From: Pseudomonadota bacterium
GTDB lineage: Bacteria > Pseudomonadota > Alphaproteobacteria > Rhodobacterales > Rhodobacteraceae
Assembly (NCBI GenBank): GCA_020161615.1
Contig: JAIUPD010000002.1
Coordinates: 248,001 to 312,000 of the forward strand
Direction of reading: 5' to 3'
DNA length: 64,000 bases
Position numbers and translations under genes: made by a program. The number at the start of each line of letters is the position of its first letter. The stretch's first letter is position 1. The notes under the pieces were generated by a model that saw only the letters and a program-made list of their open reading frames with translations, was not told where the DNA came from and searched no databases. Shown here piece after piece: positions 8,689 through 16,625 of the stretch.

Positions 8689-9639
8689 TCAGCCGCCGGT
8701 GACGCAATCGGCGATGCTTTGCGCCAGGCCGCGCATCAGCCGGGCATAGAGATCCGCCCCCGGCTCCAGCCCCATTCCCGCGGGGTCCAGCGGGGCGCCG
8801 ATCCTGAGATTGGTGCCCTCGGCCACCACCCGGGCGAAATCGTCGGGATGATTGGCCTCGGGGAAGAGGCAGACGGCCTGATCCTGTTGCAGGTCGGCCC
8901 TGAGCGCTGCGATGCGCGCCGCGCCCGGCGCCGAGGCGTCGCCGTCGCTGATCGTGGCCACCACGTTCAGCCCGAAGGCATGGGCGAAATAGCCATAGGC
9001 GTCGTGGAACATGACCAGCCCGGCATCGCCGACCGGGGCGAGGATCGCCGCGACCTCGGCCCTGAGCGCCTCGGTCCTGAAGGCGGCTTCCTCGGCCCGG
9101 GCGGTGTAGTCGGCGGCGTGTTCGGGATCCTCGGCCGCCAGTTCGGCCCCCAGCGCCCGCTGCCAGATCGCCACATTGCCCGGATCGAGCCAGAGATGGG
9201 GGTCCATGCCGCTGTGGTCGTGCCCGTGGTCGTCGTGATCATGGTCGTGATCGTCATGCGCGTGATCATGGTCGTGATCGTCGTGCGCGTGGTCGTCGTG
9301 CTCGTCCTCGGCGAAGTCCTGGGTGTAGAGCCCCGGCACCGCGCTCAGGTCCAGCACCCGGCCGCCCGCCAGGCTGTCCAGCGGACCCTGCAACCAGGGG
9401 CTCAGCCCCGGGCCGATCCAGACCACCAGATCGGCGCCCGACAATGCCCGCGCCTGCGAGGGGCGCAACTGCGCGTGATGCGGATCGGCGCCCCTTTCCA
9501 GCAGCGCGGTGACCTCGGCCCCCTCGCCCAGAATGCCGGCCACCAGCGATTGCGTGAGGGGCAGATCCGTCACCACGCTGGGCGCCTCGGCCAGGGCGGG
9601 CGAGGTGGTCAGCAGGAGGGCGCAAAGAAGTCTCGACAT
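8689..9639 (-). CDS. znuA: zinc ABC transporter substrate-binding protein ZnuA
   Basis: A 316-residue periplasmic zinc-binding protein with a Sec signal peptide (residues 1-17). Cluster A-I features: the VTDLPLTQSLVAGILG start, a histidine near residue 54 (ADPHHAQL), a long His/Asp-rich charged loop at about 110-142, the MDPHLWLDPGN block, then MFHDAYGYFAHAFGLN with two further metal histidines. The His-rich loop is typical of zinc-specific family members and distinguishes it from manganese homologues. Divergent from zur, with the Zur-type operator between them. The loop is partly built by a 27-bp tandem repeat. Confidence 0.95.
   Translation of the reverse strand: MSRLLCALLLTTSPALAEAPSVVTDLPLTQSLVAGILGEGAEVTALLERGADPHHAQLRPSQARALSGADLVVWIGPGLSPWLQGPLDSLAGGRVLDLSAVPGLYTQDFAEDEHDDHAHDDHDHDHAHDDHDHDHDDHGHDHSGMDPHLWLDPGNVAIWQRALGAELAAEDPEHAADYTARAEEAAFRTEALRAEVAAILAPVGDAGLVMFHDAYGYFAHAFGLNVVATISDGDASAPGAARIAALRADLQQDQAVCLFPEANHPDDFARVVAEGTNLRIGAPLDPAGMGLEPGADLYARLMRGLAQSIADCVTGG
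9236..9289 (+). repeat. two tandem 27-bp units in the znuA His-rich loop
   Basis: Units at 9236-9262 and 9263-9289 differ at one base. They lie inside znuA and encode part of its His/Asp loop, so loop length may vary between strains by unit gain or loss. Confidence 0.85.
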
Positions 9640-9661
9640 GGGCTTGGCTCGGCTGTCAGGA

Positions 9662-9692
9662 ATGTTATACTGTTACTTGTTATAACATAACA
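9662..9692. promoter_or_regulatory. Zur-type operator between znuA and zur
   Basis: An AT-rich patch in a GC-rich background. TGTTATAACATAACA at 9678-9692 is a perfect 6-3-6 palindrome, and ATGTTATA (9662-9669) pairs with TATAACAT (9681-9688). This resembles the zinc-responsive Zur boxes of alphaproteobacteria. It sits between divergent znuA and zur-znuCB and could repress both. Assignment is by sequence and context. Confidence 0.8.
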
Positions 9693-9712
9693 TAGCCACC
9701 CGCAAGGCCTGC

Positions 9713-10216
9713 ATGACCGCCTCAAGCCCCCCCTCCGGCGTCGAACCGGCGTTCGAGCCGCATGATCACCACCATTGCGTCGAGAGCGCGCTGGCCGGAG
9801 CCGAGGATCTGGTCCGCGCCAAGGGGCTGCGCATGACGCCTGTCCGGCGCCGGGCGCTGGAGATCCTGCTGGAGCGGCACGGGGCGATGGGCGCCTATGA
9901 CGTGTTGCAGCGCCTCTCCGAGGATGGGTTCGGCCATCAGCCGCCGGTCGCCTACCGGGCGCTCGATTTCCTGGTCGAGCATGGGCTGGTGCATCGCATC
10001 CAGCGGCTCAACGCCTTTGCCGCCTGCCTGCATCCGGGCGAAGCGCACCACGCCGCTTTTCTGATCTGCCGGGGCTGTCACACCGTGGCCGAAGTCTCGG
10101 CCGACCCGCTGCGGGTATCGCTGGACGAGGGCGCGGCGGCCCTGGGTTTCAGCGTCGAACGGGCGACCATCGAGGCGATGGGCCTCTGCGCCGCCTGCCG
10201 TGAGGCCGGCGCATGA
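9713..10216 (+). CDS. zur: zinc-responsive Fur-family regulator Zur
   Basis: A 167-residue Fur-superfamily repressor. The N-terminus holds the EPHDHHHC segment common in Zur; the winged-helix region runs from LRMTPVRRRALEILL to the VAYRALDFLVEHGLVHRI recognition region; ICRGC and CAAC near residues 119 and 160 form the structural zinc site. It is the first gene of zur-znuC-znuB (overlap of 4 bp with znuC) and is expected to repress itself and znuA when zinc is sufficient. Confidence 0.93.
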   Translation: MTASSPPSGVEPAFEPHDHHHCVESALAGAEDLVRAKGLRMTPVRRRALEILLERHGAMGAYDVLQRLSEDGFGHQPPVAYRALDFLVEHGLVHRIQRLNAFAACLHPGEAHHAAFLICRGCHTVAEVSADPLRVSLDEGAAALGFSVERATIEAMGLCAACREAGA

Positions 10217-10980
10217 CTGCCCCCGCTCTGGTCGAGGCGCGCGGCCTCTCGGTCGCCTATGGCCCGGCCGCGCCGGTGCTGAGCCATGTGGATTTTACCC
10301 TGCAGCCTGGCGAGATCGTCACCATCGTCGGCCCCAATGGCTCGGGCAAATCCACGCTGCTCAGGGCGCTTCTGGGGATGGTACCGGGTACCGCGGGCAG
10401 CGTGACCCGGGCGCCGGGGCTCAGGGTTGGCTACGTGCCGCAGAAGCTGCATCTGGACCCGAACCTGCCGCTGTCGGTCGCGCGCTTCCTCAGGCTGAAC
10501 CGCAAGCTGACCGGGGACGAGATCGCCCATCTTCTGTCCCGCGTCGGCGCCCCGGGGCTGGAGGAGCGCGCGCTGGCCACCCTCTCGGGCGGGCAATTGC
10601 AGCGGGTCATGCTGGCGCGGGCACTGGCCGGAAACCCGCAACTTCTGGTGTTGGACGAGCCGACGCAGGGGCTGGACCAGCCCGGCACGGCGGCCTTCTA
10701 CCGGCTGATCGAGGATGTCCGGCGCGAACTGGGCTGCGCCGTCCTCAGCGTCAGCCACGACCTGCATGTGGTGATGAGCGCGTCGGACCGCGTGGTCTGT
10801 CTGAACGGGCATGTCTGCTGCGAGGGGACGCCCTCGGTCGTCTCCAACGCGCCGGAATACCGGGCGCTCTTCGGCCTCGGCACCGGGGGGGCGCTGGCGC
10901 TTTACCAGCACCACCACGACCACGGCGCCGACCATCCCGACCATCCCCACGACCACGAGACCTGCGATCATGATCATTGA
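10213..10980 (+). CDS. znuC: zinc ABC transporter ATP-binding protein ZnuC
   Basis: A 255-residue ABC ATPase with Walker A GPNGSGKST at 40-48, Q-loop VPQK near residue 76, signature LSGGQLQRV near 126, Walker B LLVLDEPT near 147 and H-loop SVSHD near 178. The last 25 residues are His/Asp-rich (QHHHDHGADHPDHPHDHE), an extension that the ATPase core does not need and that probably binds zinc. It overlaps zur upstream and znuB downstream by 4 and 11 bp. Confidence 0.95.
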   Translation: MTAPALVEARGLSVAYGPAAPVLSHVDFTLQPGEIVTIVGPNGSGKSTLLRALLGMVPGTAGSVTRAPGLRVGYVPQKLHLDPNLPLSVARFLRLNRKLTGDEIAHLLSRVGAPGLEERALATLSGGQLQRVMLARALAGNPQLLVLDEPTQGLDQPGTAAFYRLIEDVRRELGCAVLSVSHDLHVVMSASDRVVCLNGHVCCEGTPSVVSNAPEYRALFGLGTGGALALYQHHHDHGADHPDHPHDHETCDHDH

Positions 10981-11764
10981 CGCGTTCGTCCTGCGCGCTT
11001 TGGGCGCGGGGCTTCTGGCGGCGCTGGCGACGGGGCCCTTAGGCTGTTTCGTGGTCTGGCGGCGGATGGCCTATTTCGGCGATGCGACGGCGCATGCGGC
11101 GATCCTGGGCGTGGCGCTGGCTTTGGGGTTCAACGTCTCGATCTTCGCGGGCACCCTGGTCACGGCCTTCGCCATGGCCCTGATGGTCAGTTCGTTGGCC
11201 GGGCGGGGCTGGGCGATGGACACGACGCTGGGCGTTCTGGCGCATTCGGCGCTGGCGCTGGGTCTGGTCGCGGCCTCGTTCCTGCAGGGCGTGCGGGTGG
11301 ATCTGGAGGCGTTCCTCTTCGGCGATATCCTGACCGTGCAGGTCTCGGACCTGATCGCCATGGCGCTGGGAACGGCGGCGGTGACGGCGCTGATGCTCTG
11401 GCGGTGGGAGGCCTTGCTGACCGCGACGATCAGCGAGGATCTGGCGCGATCCCTGGGGCTGAAGCCTGAACGCGAGGGGATGATCCTGACGCTGGCGCTG
11501 GCGCTGGTGGTGGCGGTGGCGCTGAAAGTGGTCGGCGCGCTGCTCATCGGCGCGCTGCTGGTGATCCCGCCCGCCACGGCCCGGGTCATGGCCCGGACGC
11601 CCGAGCGGATGGCGCTGGGCGCCGTCGCGGTGGCGGCGCTGAGCGTGGTGCTGGGGCTGATGGCGTCGCTCTGGTTCGACACGCCCGCCGGGCCGAGCAT
11701 CGTGGCGGCGGCGGCGGGGCTGTTCGTCCTGTCCCTTGGCGCGGGGCGCGTGGTCAGGGCGTGA
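10970..11764 (+). CDS. znuB: zinc ABC transporter permease ZnuB
   Basis: A 264-residue membrane protein of the ABC-3 metal permease family with eight or so hydrophobic segments. Landmarks: GPLGCFVVWRRMAYFGDATAHAA near residue 21 and KVVGALLIGALLVIPPATAR near residue 184. The start is the ATG at 10970, inside the end of znuC; longer upstream readings of this frame run through the znuC coding region and show no similarity. Convergent with the next gene. Confidence 0.93.
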   Translation: MIIDAFVLRALGAGLLAALATGPLGCFVVWRRMAYFGDATAHAAILGVALALGFNVSIFAGTLVTAFAMALMVSSLAGRGWAMDTTLGVLAHSALALGLVAASFLQGVRVDLEAFLFGDILTVQVSDLIAMALGTAAVTALMLWRWEALLTATISEDLARSLGLKPEREGMILTLALALVVAVALKVVGALLIGALLVIPPATARVMARTPERMALGAVAVAALSVVLGLMASLWFDTPAGPSIVAAAAGLFVLSLGAGRVVRA

Positions 11765-11820
11765 GGCGGGGGGAGGCACGCTCCCACCCGCCCGCTCCGC
11801 GCCCCTCGCCCCGCCTCACG
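11760..11820. terminator. bidirectional inverted repeat between znuB and the LprI-like gene
   Basis: CGTGAGGCGGGG (11760-11771) pairs perfectly with CCCCGCCTCACG (11809-11820) across a 37-base loop. It overlaps the znuB stop and lies between convergent genes. There is no clear T-tract, so factor-independent termination is uncertain. Confidence 0.5.
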
Positions 11821-11842
11821 GCTGGCTCAGGGGATGGCGCGC

Positions 11843-12247
11843 TCAATGCACGGAATTGAGCAATTCCTCGACCCGTGCGCGGCCCAGCGTGACCCGGCAG
11901 GCGGTGATGGCGATCCCGGTGCCCGAGCCGCCGCCGAACCCTTCGCCGACCGCGTGGCAGTGCGCATCGCGATAGGCCGACCAGGCCTCTTGCGCGGCAT
12001 CGAGGGCAGGCACGGCGGTGCCGAAGCCCGTGGCATTGTCCAGCTCCTCGGCGCTGATGCGGGCAAAGCCCAGCGCCGTCTCCAGCGAGCGGTCGACCGC
12101 GGCCAGCGTCGCGGTCACGCAGGCGCCGATCTCGATCTGGCTGCCGCCATCGCATTCCATCGTGGGATCGGCCAGCGCCGCCGAGGACAGCGCGAGCGTC
12201 GGCAGGGAGAGGGCAAGGCCGGCGGCAAGAAACGGCGGGCGGGTCAT
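11843..12247 (-). CDS. secreted DUF1311 / LprI-like protein
   Basis: A 134-residue protein with a signal peptide (cleavage near ALADP, residue 27) and the DUF1311 pattern: paired cysteines (MECDGG, GACV, DAHCHAV, TACR) and the AQEAWSAYRDAHC block near residue 85. The family includes YecT and the LprI lysozyme-inhibitor-like proteins; an inhibitor role here is not shown. Likely periplasmic. Convergent with znuB. Confidence 0.8.
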   Translation of the reverse strand: MTRPPFLAAGLALSLPTLALSSAALADPTMECDGGSQIEIGACVTATLAAVDRSLETALGFARISAEELDNATGFGTAVPALDAAQEAWSAYRDAHCHAVGEGFGGGSGTGIAITACRVTLGRARVEELLNSVH

Positions 12248-12325
12248 GGCATCCTCCGGGGAATGGGCTGCGCGAGGATGGCGCGCGGGCGGTCCCCTGA
12301 CCAGCCCCCGCCGCGCAATTTCGCG

Positions 12326-13036
12326 TCAGGCGGCGAGGCCCAACAGGATCCCGGCCAGCGCCCTGGGCTGTGTCAGCATCGGCACATGGCCGCATTCCAG
12401 CGTGAATTCGGCCTCGCAGGGCGTTGCCGCGACCATGGCGCGTTGCAGGGGATGGGTGACCACCCGGTCCTCGGTGCAATAGACATAGGCTTTCGGCACC
12501 CGGGCGAAGCCGGGCCCGACCACGGCCTTGTCGGTTTGGGCGCGGTTCGGCTGCGGGCTCAGGACCGCCATGGCCGCCGCGGCGAGGTCGGGGCTGGCCT
12601 CGGGGAAAAGCGCCTGCGCTGCGCCGGGATCCAGCAGGGTCGTGCCCTTGATCGGGCCGGGGCGGACGAAATCGCGCACGCCGGGCGCGTCCTGCCGCTG
12701 CACCAGGTCCAGCAGGCTCTCGCCATCCCGGGGCAGCAGCGCCGCGACGAAGACCGCGGCGGTGACATGCGCGGGCTGCCGCGCCGCCACCTGCGCGGCG
12801 ACCATCCCGCCCATGGAATGCCCGACCAGCAGCGCGGGCGGCCCGTCCATCAACCGGGCCTCGACCGCGGCGACATACTCGGGCTGGCCGATCTCGGCCG
12901 AAGGGGTGTCGTTCCGCCCATGCCCGGGCAGCGAAAAGGCCTCGACCTGATGGCCCCGGGCGGCGAGCAGGGGGACGACGCCGGTCCAGCTGCTGCCATT
13001 GCCCCAGGCCCCGTGGATGAGAAGGATGCGTGCCAT
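12326..13036 (-). CDS. alpha/beta hydrolase
   Basis: A 236-residue alpha/beta-hydrolase fold protein. ILLIHGAWGNGSSW is the oxyanion-hole HG region, VGHSMGG near residue 70 is the nucleophile elbow (Ser), and CGHVPMLTQP near the C-terminus supplies the catalytic His. It resembles the plant esterase / salicylate-esterase-like subgroup with the HGAW motif. I use the ATG at 13036; the frame stays open far upstream only because of high GC. Substrate unknown. Confidence 0.87.
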   Translation of the reverse strand: MARILLIHGAWGNGSSWTGVVPLLAARGHQVEAFSLPGHGRNDTPSAEIGQPEYVAAVEARLMDGPPALLVGHSMGGMVAAQVAARQPAHVTAAVFVAALLPRDGESLLDLVQRQDAPGVRDFVRPGPIKGTTLLDPGAAQALFPEASPDLAAAAMAVLSPQPNRAQTDKAVVGPGFARVPKAYVYCTEDRVVTHPLQRAMVAATPCEAEFTLECGHVPMLTQPRALAGILLGLAA

Positions 13037-13171
13037 GGTTCCCCCGCGCTGAGCGGGCATCCTGCCCCGCACCCCGGCCGGCTGCAAGCGGATGACGTGA
13101 CGCCCCCTGCCAAGCCGAGGCTTTGCCGCGCGCCGCCCGCAAGCTAGCATGGCCTGAACCGGAGGATGACC

Positions 13172-14200
13172 ATGACCACGCCGACCACGACCCGCGCCCT
13201 TGCCCTGCGCGAGGGCGGCTTCGCCGCCGCCCCCACGCCGCAGGTGCCCGAGAGCCTCACCCCCTTCCTGGAACTGCGCGAGGTGCCGCTGCCGGCGCTG
13301 AAACCCGGGCAGGTGCTGATCGAGGTGGGCCTGAGCCCGGTGAATCCTTCGGATCTGTTCTTCGTGCAGGGCGGCTATGGCCAGCCCCGGGTGCAGGGAC
13401 AGGCGGCAGGGTTCGAGGGCGTCGGCGTGGTGATCGGCGCGGGTGGCCCGGCGGGCGAAAAGCTGATCGGGCAGCGCGTGTCGTTCCTGGGCACGGGAAC
13501 GGGGGCCTGGGCGGCGCATGCGGTCTCGGATGCGGCGCTCTGCATCCCCTTGCACCCGGCGGTGCCCGAAGCCGATGCGGCGGCGCTGATCGTCAACCCG
13601 CTGACCGCCGTGGCGCTGGTCGACCGCGCCCGGCAGACCGGGAGCGCCTTCATCGTCAACGCGGCAGGGTCGCAGTTGGGGCGGCTGATGCTGGGGCTGG
13701 CGAAGGACGAAGGGCTGAGCGCCCTTGCCGTGATCCGCCGACCGGAGGACGCGGAAGAGCTGAGGGCGCTGGGCGCGGCCGAGGTTCTGGTCAGTTCCGC
13801 CGCCGATTTCGCGACACAGGCGCGGGCGGCGATCAAGGCGCATAAGCCCCGGGCGCTGCTCGACGCGGTGGGCGATCAGGCGACGGCGGATCTGTTCTTC
13901 GCCATGCCGGCGGGGGCGCGCTGGGTGAGCTATGGCAAGATGTCGGACGAGGCGCCCGCGCTGACCGCGATGGGGCAGTTCATCTTCATGGACAAGCAGA
14001 TCGAGGGTTTCTGGCTGAGCCGCTGGCTGCCCGCCGCCCCGCCCGAGCGGGCGGCGGCGGTGATCCGGCAGGTGCAGGAGCGCTTCGCCACCGGCCGCTG
14101 GCAGACGCGGGTGGGTGCGGATCTGCCCCTCGATGCGGCGATCGAGGGGGTGATCCCGGCTTACCGGAAGAGCAACGGCAAGGTGATGATCCGGCCTTAG
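13172..14200 (+). CDS. MDR-superfamily zinc-binding dehydrogenase-like oxidoreductase
   Basis: A medium-chain reductase of about 342 residues. The N-terminal GroES-like domain contains VLIEVGLSPVNPSDLFFVQGGYG; the Rossmann domain has FIVNAAGSQLGRLMLGLAKDEG near residue 155. No catalytic-zinc cysteine/histidine set is evident, as in the quinone reductase / trans-enoyl reductase branch. GGAGG sits 6 bases before the ATG at 13172; another ATG at 13166 is too close to it. It overlaps the convergent MDR gene by 4 bp at the stop codons. Confidence 0.83.
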   Translation: MTTPTTTRALALREGGFAAAPTPQVPESLTPFLELREVPLPALKPGQVLIEVGLSPVNPSDLFFVQGGYGQPRVQGQAAGFEGVGVVIGAGGPAGEKLIGQRVSFLGTGTGAWAAHAVSDAALCIPLHPAVPEADAAALIVNPLTAVALVDRARQTGSAFIVNAAGSQLGRLMLGLAKDEGLSALAVIRRPEDAEELRALGAAEVLVSSAADFATQARAAIKAHKPRALLDAVGDQATADLFFAMPAGARWVSYGKMSDEAPALTAMGQFIFMDKQIEGFWLSRWLPAAPPERAAAVIRQVQERFATGRWQTRVGADLPLDAAIEGVIPAYRKSNGKVMIRP

Positions 14201-15189
14201 CCTGCGACCTTCAGCACGATCTTGCCGATATGGGCCGAGGTTTCCAGCCGCGCATGGGCGGCGGCGGCCTCGTCCAGCGGGTATTCGCTGTCGATCACCG
14301 GCGCGACGCGGCCGGTGGCCAGCAGGGGCCAGACCTCGGCCTCGAGCGCCTGGGCAATGGCGGCCTTGGCGGCCACGGATTGCGGGCGCAGGGTCGAGCC
14401 GGTGATGGTCAGGCGGCGCATCATCACCTGGGCGAAGTTCAGCTCGACCGTCGGGCCGCTGAGGAAGGCGATCTGCACCAGCCGCCCCTCGTCCGCCAGC
14501 GCCTTGACGTTGCGCGGCAGATACTCGCCGCCAACCATGTCGAGGATCAGGTTGGCGCCGCCCTCGGCCTTGAGCACGGCGACGAAATCCTCGGAGCGGT
14601 AATTGATCGCCCGCTCGGCGCCGAGGTCGAGACAGGCCTGGCATTTCTCGTCCGAACCGGCGGTGGCGAAGACCCGCGCGCCCCGGGCAGCGGCGAGCTG
14701 GATGGCGGTCGTCCCGATGCCGGAGGTGCCGCCATGGATCAGGAACCGCTCGCCTGCTTGCAGGCGCCCGCGGTCGAAGACATTGGTCCAGACCGTGAAA
14801 AAGGTCTCGGGCAGGCAGGCTGCGGCCCTGAGGCCCAGACCTGCCGGCACCGGCAGCGCATGGGCGGCGGGCGTGGCCACATAGTCGGCATAGCCGCCGC
14901 CGGGCAGAAGCGCGCAGACCTCGTCGCCGATCCGCCAGCGGGTGACGCCGGCGCCCAGCGCCACCACAATGCCGGAGCCCTCGAGCCCGGGCAGGTCCGA
15001 GGCGCCGGGGGGCGGGGCGTAATTGCCGGCGCGCTGCAAGGCATCGGGGCGGTTGACCCCGGCATAGGCCAGGCGGATCACGATCTCGCCCGCCCCGGGG
15101 ACGGGCACGGCGCGCTCGGCCGGGACCAGCACCTCGGGTCCGCCGGGTTTCGAGATCTCGATCACGCGCATGGTATGGGGTTGGGTCAT
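14197..15189 (-). CDS. NAD(P)H:quinone oxidoreductase (zeta-crystallin type MDR)
   Basis: A 330-residue quinone-reductase-like protein (PIG3/zeta-crystallin branch). Visible: IRLAYAGVNRPDALQRAGNY near residue 45, PGLEGSGIVVALG near residue 72, FLIHGGTSGIGTTAIQLA near residue 147 for NADPH binding, and YRSEDFV. The ATG at 15189 is chosen because AGGAAG precedes it. It is convergent with another MDR gene; both may reduce quinones or enones, but no pathway is evident. Confidence 0.87.
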   Translation of the reverse strand: MTQPHTMRVIEISKPGGPEVLVPAERAVPVPGAGEIVIRLAYAGVNRPDALQRAGNYAPPPGASDLPGLEGSGIVVALGAGVTRWRIGDEVCALLPGGGYADYVATPAAHALPVPAGLGLRAAACLPETFFTVWTNVFDRGRLQAGERFLIHGGTSGIGTTAIQLAAARGARVFATAGSDEKCQACLDLGAERAINYRSEDFVAVLKAEGGANLILDMVGGEYLPRNVKALADEGRLVQIAFLSGPTVELNFAQVMMRRLTITGSTLRPQSVAAKAAIAQALEAEVWPLLATGRVAPVIDSEYPLDEAAAAHARLETSAHIGKIVLKVAG

Positions 15190-15232
15190 CGGTCTTCCTG
15201 TCTTGAGTCGGGCGCAGCTTAGCCGCAGAAGA

Positions 15233-15254
15233 GGATGGGCGAAATCGCCCATCC
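15233..15254. repeat. perfect 22-bp palindrome
   Basis: GGATGGGCGA and TCGCCCATCC are perfect complements separated by AA. It lies upstream of the quinone reductase gene in a 245-bp intergenic space. It looks like a REP-type dispersed palindrome; copy number elsewhere cannot be seen here. Confidence 0.7.
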
Positions 15255-15337
15255 TACGGGCTGTCCCCGGAGGCCTCGGCGCGGGTGGCGGCCAAACCTG
15301 CTCCGCCCGGAGGGTGCCTGTCGAACGAAGACGGAGC

Positions 15338-15354
15338 TTAAGCCTTCCTTAACC
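15338..15354. promoter_or_regulatory. CtrA-type box TTAA-N7-TTAACC
   Basis: TTAAGCCTTCCTTAACC fits the alphaproteobacterial CtrA consensus (TTAA-N7-TTAAC) exactly. It is adjacent to a dispersed AAATATCCCGGGG element (15361-15386) and may be part of that repeat rather than a working promoter element. Confidence 0.4.
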
Positions 15355-15360
15355 CGCCTT

Positions 15361-15408
15361 CTTTGCGCTTCAAATATCCCGGGGAGTCCGGGGGGGCTGG
15401 CCCCCCGG
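15361..15408. repeat. AAATATCCCGGGG intergenic element with GC hairpin
   Basis: CTTTGCGCTTCAAATATCCC followed by a hairpin with CCGGGGGG (15388-15395) and CCCCCCGG (15401-15408). Related copies occur at 45612-45640 and 45669-45696. It lies just downstream of the COQ9 gene and may terminate it. Confidence 0.55.
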
Positions 15409-15434
15409 GGTCGCTCCGGGCGCGGGGTCGCTGT

Positions 15435-16112
15435 TCAGCGCCAGCTACCGGGCATCGGGCCGGTTGCCTGCGGTTTCTTCAGCGATTCGAGCAGACGGAA
15501 CGGCAGGCCCAGCACCGGGTTCAGGACCGGCGAGGCCTTGATCCGGGCCTTGGTCTGTTCGAATTGCATCACATTCTCGATGCGGCGGTCGAGGAAGGCC
15601 CAGGTCTCCTCGCTGCCCTCGCTGGTGTCCCCCAGCCAGAAGAGCACGGTCGCCGAATGCACCGCCGAGAGGATCGCGCGTTTGGAATACCAATTGCCAT
15701 CCTCGGAGGTGTCGCCCAGCGTGTTCCAGACCGTATCGGCGGTGCTCCAGACGGCGCGGGCGGCTTCTGGGGCGTTCTGCGGCAGGGCGAGGAGGGTGGC
15801 GGCGCGGCGCACCGCCTCGCGGTCGGCCTGTTCCAGCCGCAGCCGCAGGGCCAGGGCCACTTTCTCGCGGAATTTCAGCGCGCCGAGGTCGCGGCCTGCC
15901 AGCGCCTCCTGCATCAGGCGGTCGCCCTGCCGGTGATAGGCCAGCGCCAGGTCGAGGCCGGCGCGGGGATAGAGCGCCTTGGCCAGCGCCGGGTCGATGC
16001 CGGTATCGGCGGCGGCGGCGGCGAGCGTCGCCTCGGACCAGCCGTCGAAGGGAACATGGGAGAGGGCGGCCTGCAGCAGGCGGTCGGCGGCGGAGGTCTG
16101 GCTGTCGGTCAT
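15435..16112 (-). CDS. COQ9 family protein (ubiquinone biosynthesis)
   Basis: A 225-residue protein of the COQ9 family, the lipid-binding partner of COQ7 in ubiquinone synthesis, with a TetR-like helical fold. Characteristic segments are ALSHVPFDGWSEATLAAAAAD at the start, FPRAGLDL-like YPRAGLDLALAYH near residue 48, and WSTADTVWNTLGDTSEDGNW near residue 120 with YSKRAILSAVHSAT after it. Start at the ATG at 16112. Possible auxiliary roles in bacteria are not established. Confidence 0.88.
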   Translation of the reverse strand: MTDSQTSAADRLLQAALSHVPFDGWSEATLAAAAADTGIDPALAKALYPRAGLDLALAYHRQGDRLMQEALAGRDLGALKFREKVALALRLRLEQADREAVRRAATLLALPQNAPEAARAVWSTADTVWNTLGDTSEDGNWYSKRAILSAVHSATVLFWLGDTSEGSEETWAFLDRRIENVMQFEQTKARIKASPVLNPVLGLPFRLLESLKKPQATGPMPGSWR

Positions 16113-16326
16113 CGCGGGGCCTCGCGGTTCTGAACTGTCCCAGCATGTAGGCCGCCTGGCGCCAGCGGCCAAGCCCGAAGCGGCGCAGGGGGCCGCAAAG
16201 GTCACAGAATCCGCCCGTCTGGCCCGCAAAACACCCTGCCGGGGCGTGGACAAGCCGCCCGGGCTTTGCTATGGGGGCGCTTCCTGCACTTATGTCACTT
16301 TAGCTTAGAAAGGTGGTGAAAACCAC

Positions 16327-16533
16327 ATGCAGGTATCGGTTCGCGACAACAACGTCGAACAGGCACTTCGGGCGCTGAAGAAGAAACTCCAGCGCGAGGG
16401 CGTGTTTCGGGAAATGAAGCTCAAGCAGCATTTCGAGAAACCCTCCGTGAAGAAGGCCCGTGAACAGGCCGAGGCGATCCGCCGTGCGCGCAAACTCGCG
16501 CGCAAGAAGGCGCAGCGTGAAGGTCTGGTCTGA
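16327..16533 (+). CDS. rpsU: 30S ribosomal protein S21
   Basis: A 68-residue highly basic protein that starts [20 protein letters not shown] and contains [16 protein letters not shown], the S21 signature. S21 binds 16S rRNA near the anti-Shine-Dalgarno region of the small subunit. A strong ribosome-binding site (GAAAGGTGG) precedes the ATG, and a GC hairpin with T-run follows, so it is probably monocistronic. Confidence 0.97.
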   Translation: MQVSVRDNNVEQALRALKKKLQREGVFREMKLKQHFEKPSVKKAREQAEAIRRARKLARKKAQREGLV

Positions 16534-16566
16534 ACCTTTCGCCCTTTCGGGGGCGTGACGGAAAAG

Positions 16567-16598
16567 ACCCCCGGTCCCCCGCGGCCCGGGGGTTTCTT
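16567..16598 (+). terminator. rho-independent terminator of rpsU
   Basis: ACCCCCGG (16567-16574) pairs with CCGGGGGT (16586-16593), followed by TTCTTTC. It lies 34 bases after the rpsU stop. Confidence 0.8.
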
Positions 16599-16625
16599 TC
16601 TGCCCGGGCCCGGGGCGTGGTGGCC

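Noticed and set aside
9236..9310. CRISPR-like repeats
   Set aside because: The repeats are two adjacent 27-bp units inside znuA without spacers; they encode the His-rich loop.
12326..14644. 772-codon minus-strand open frame as one protein
   Set aside because: Only the 3' 236 codons encode a protein family (alpha/beta hydrolase); the upstream part lies antisense to an MDR gene.
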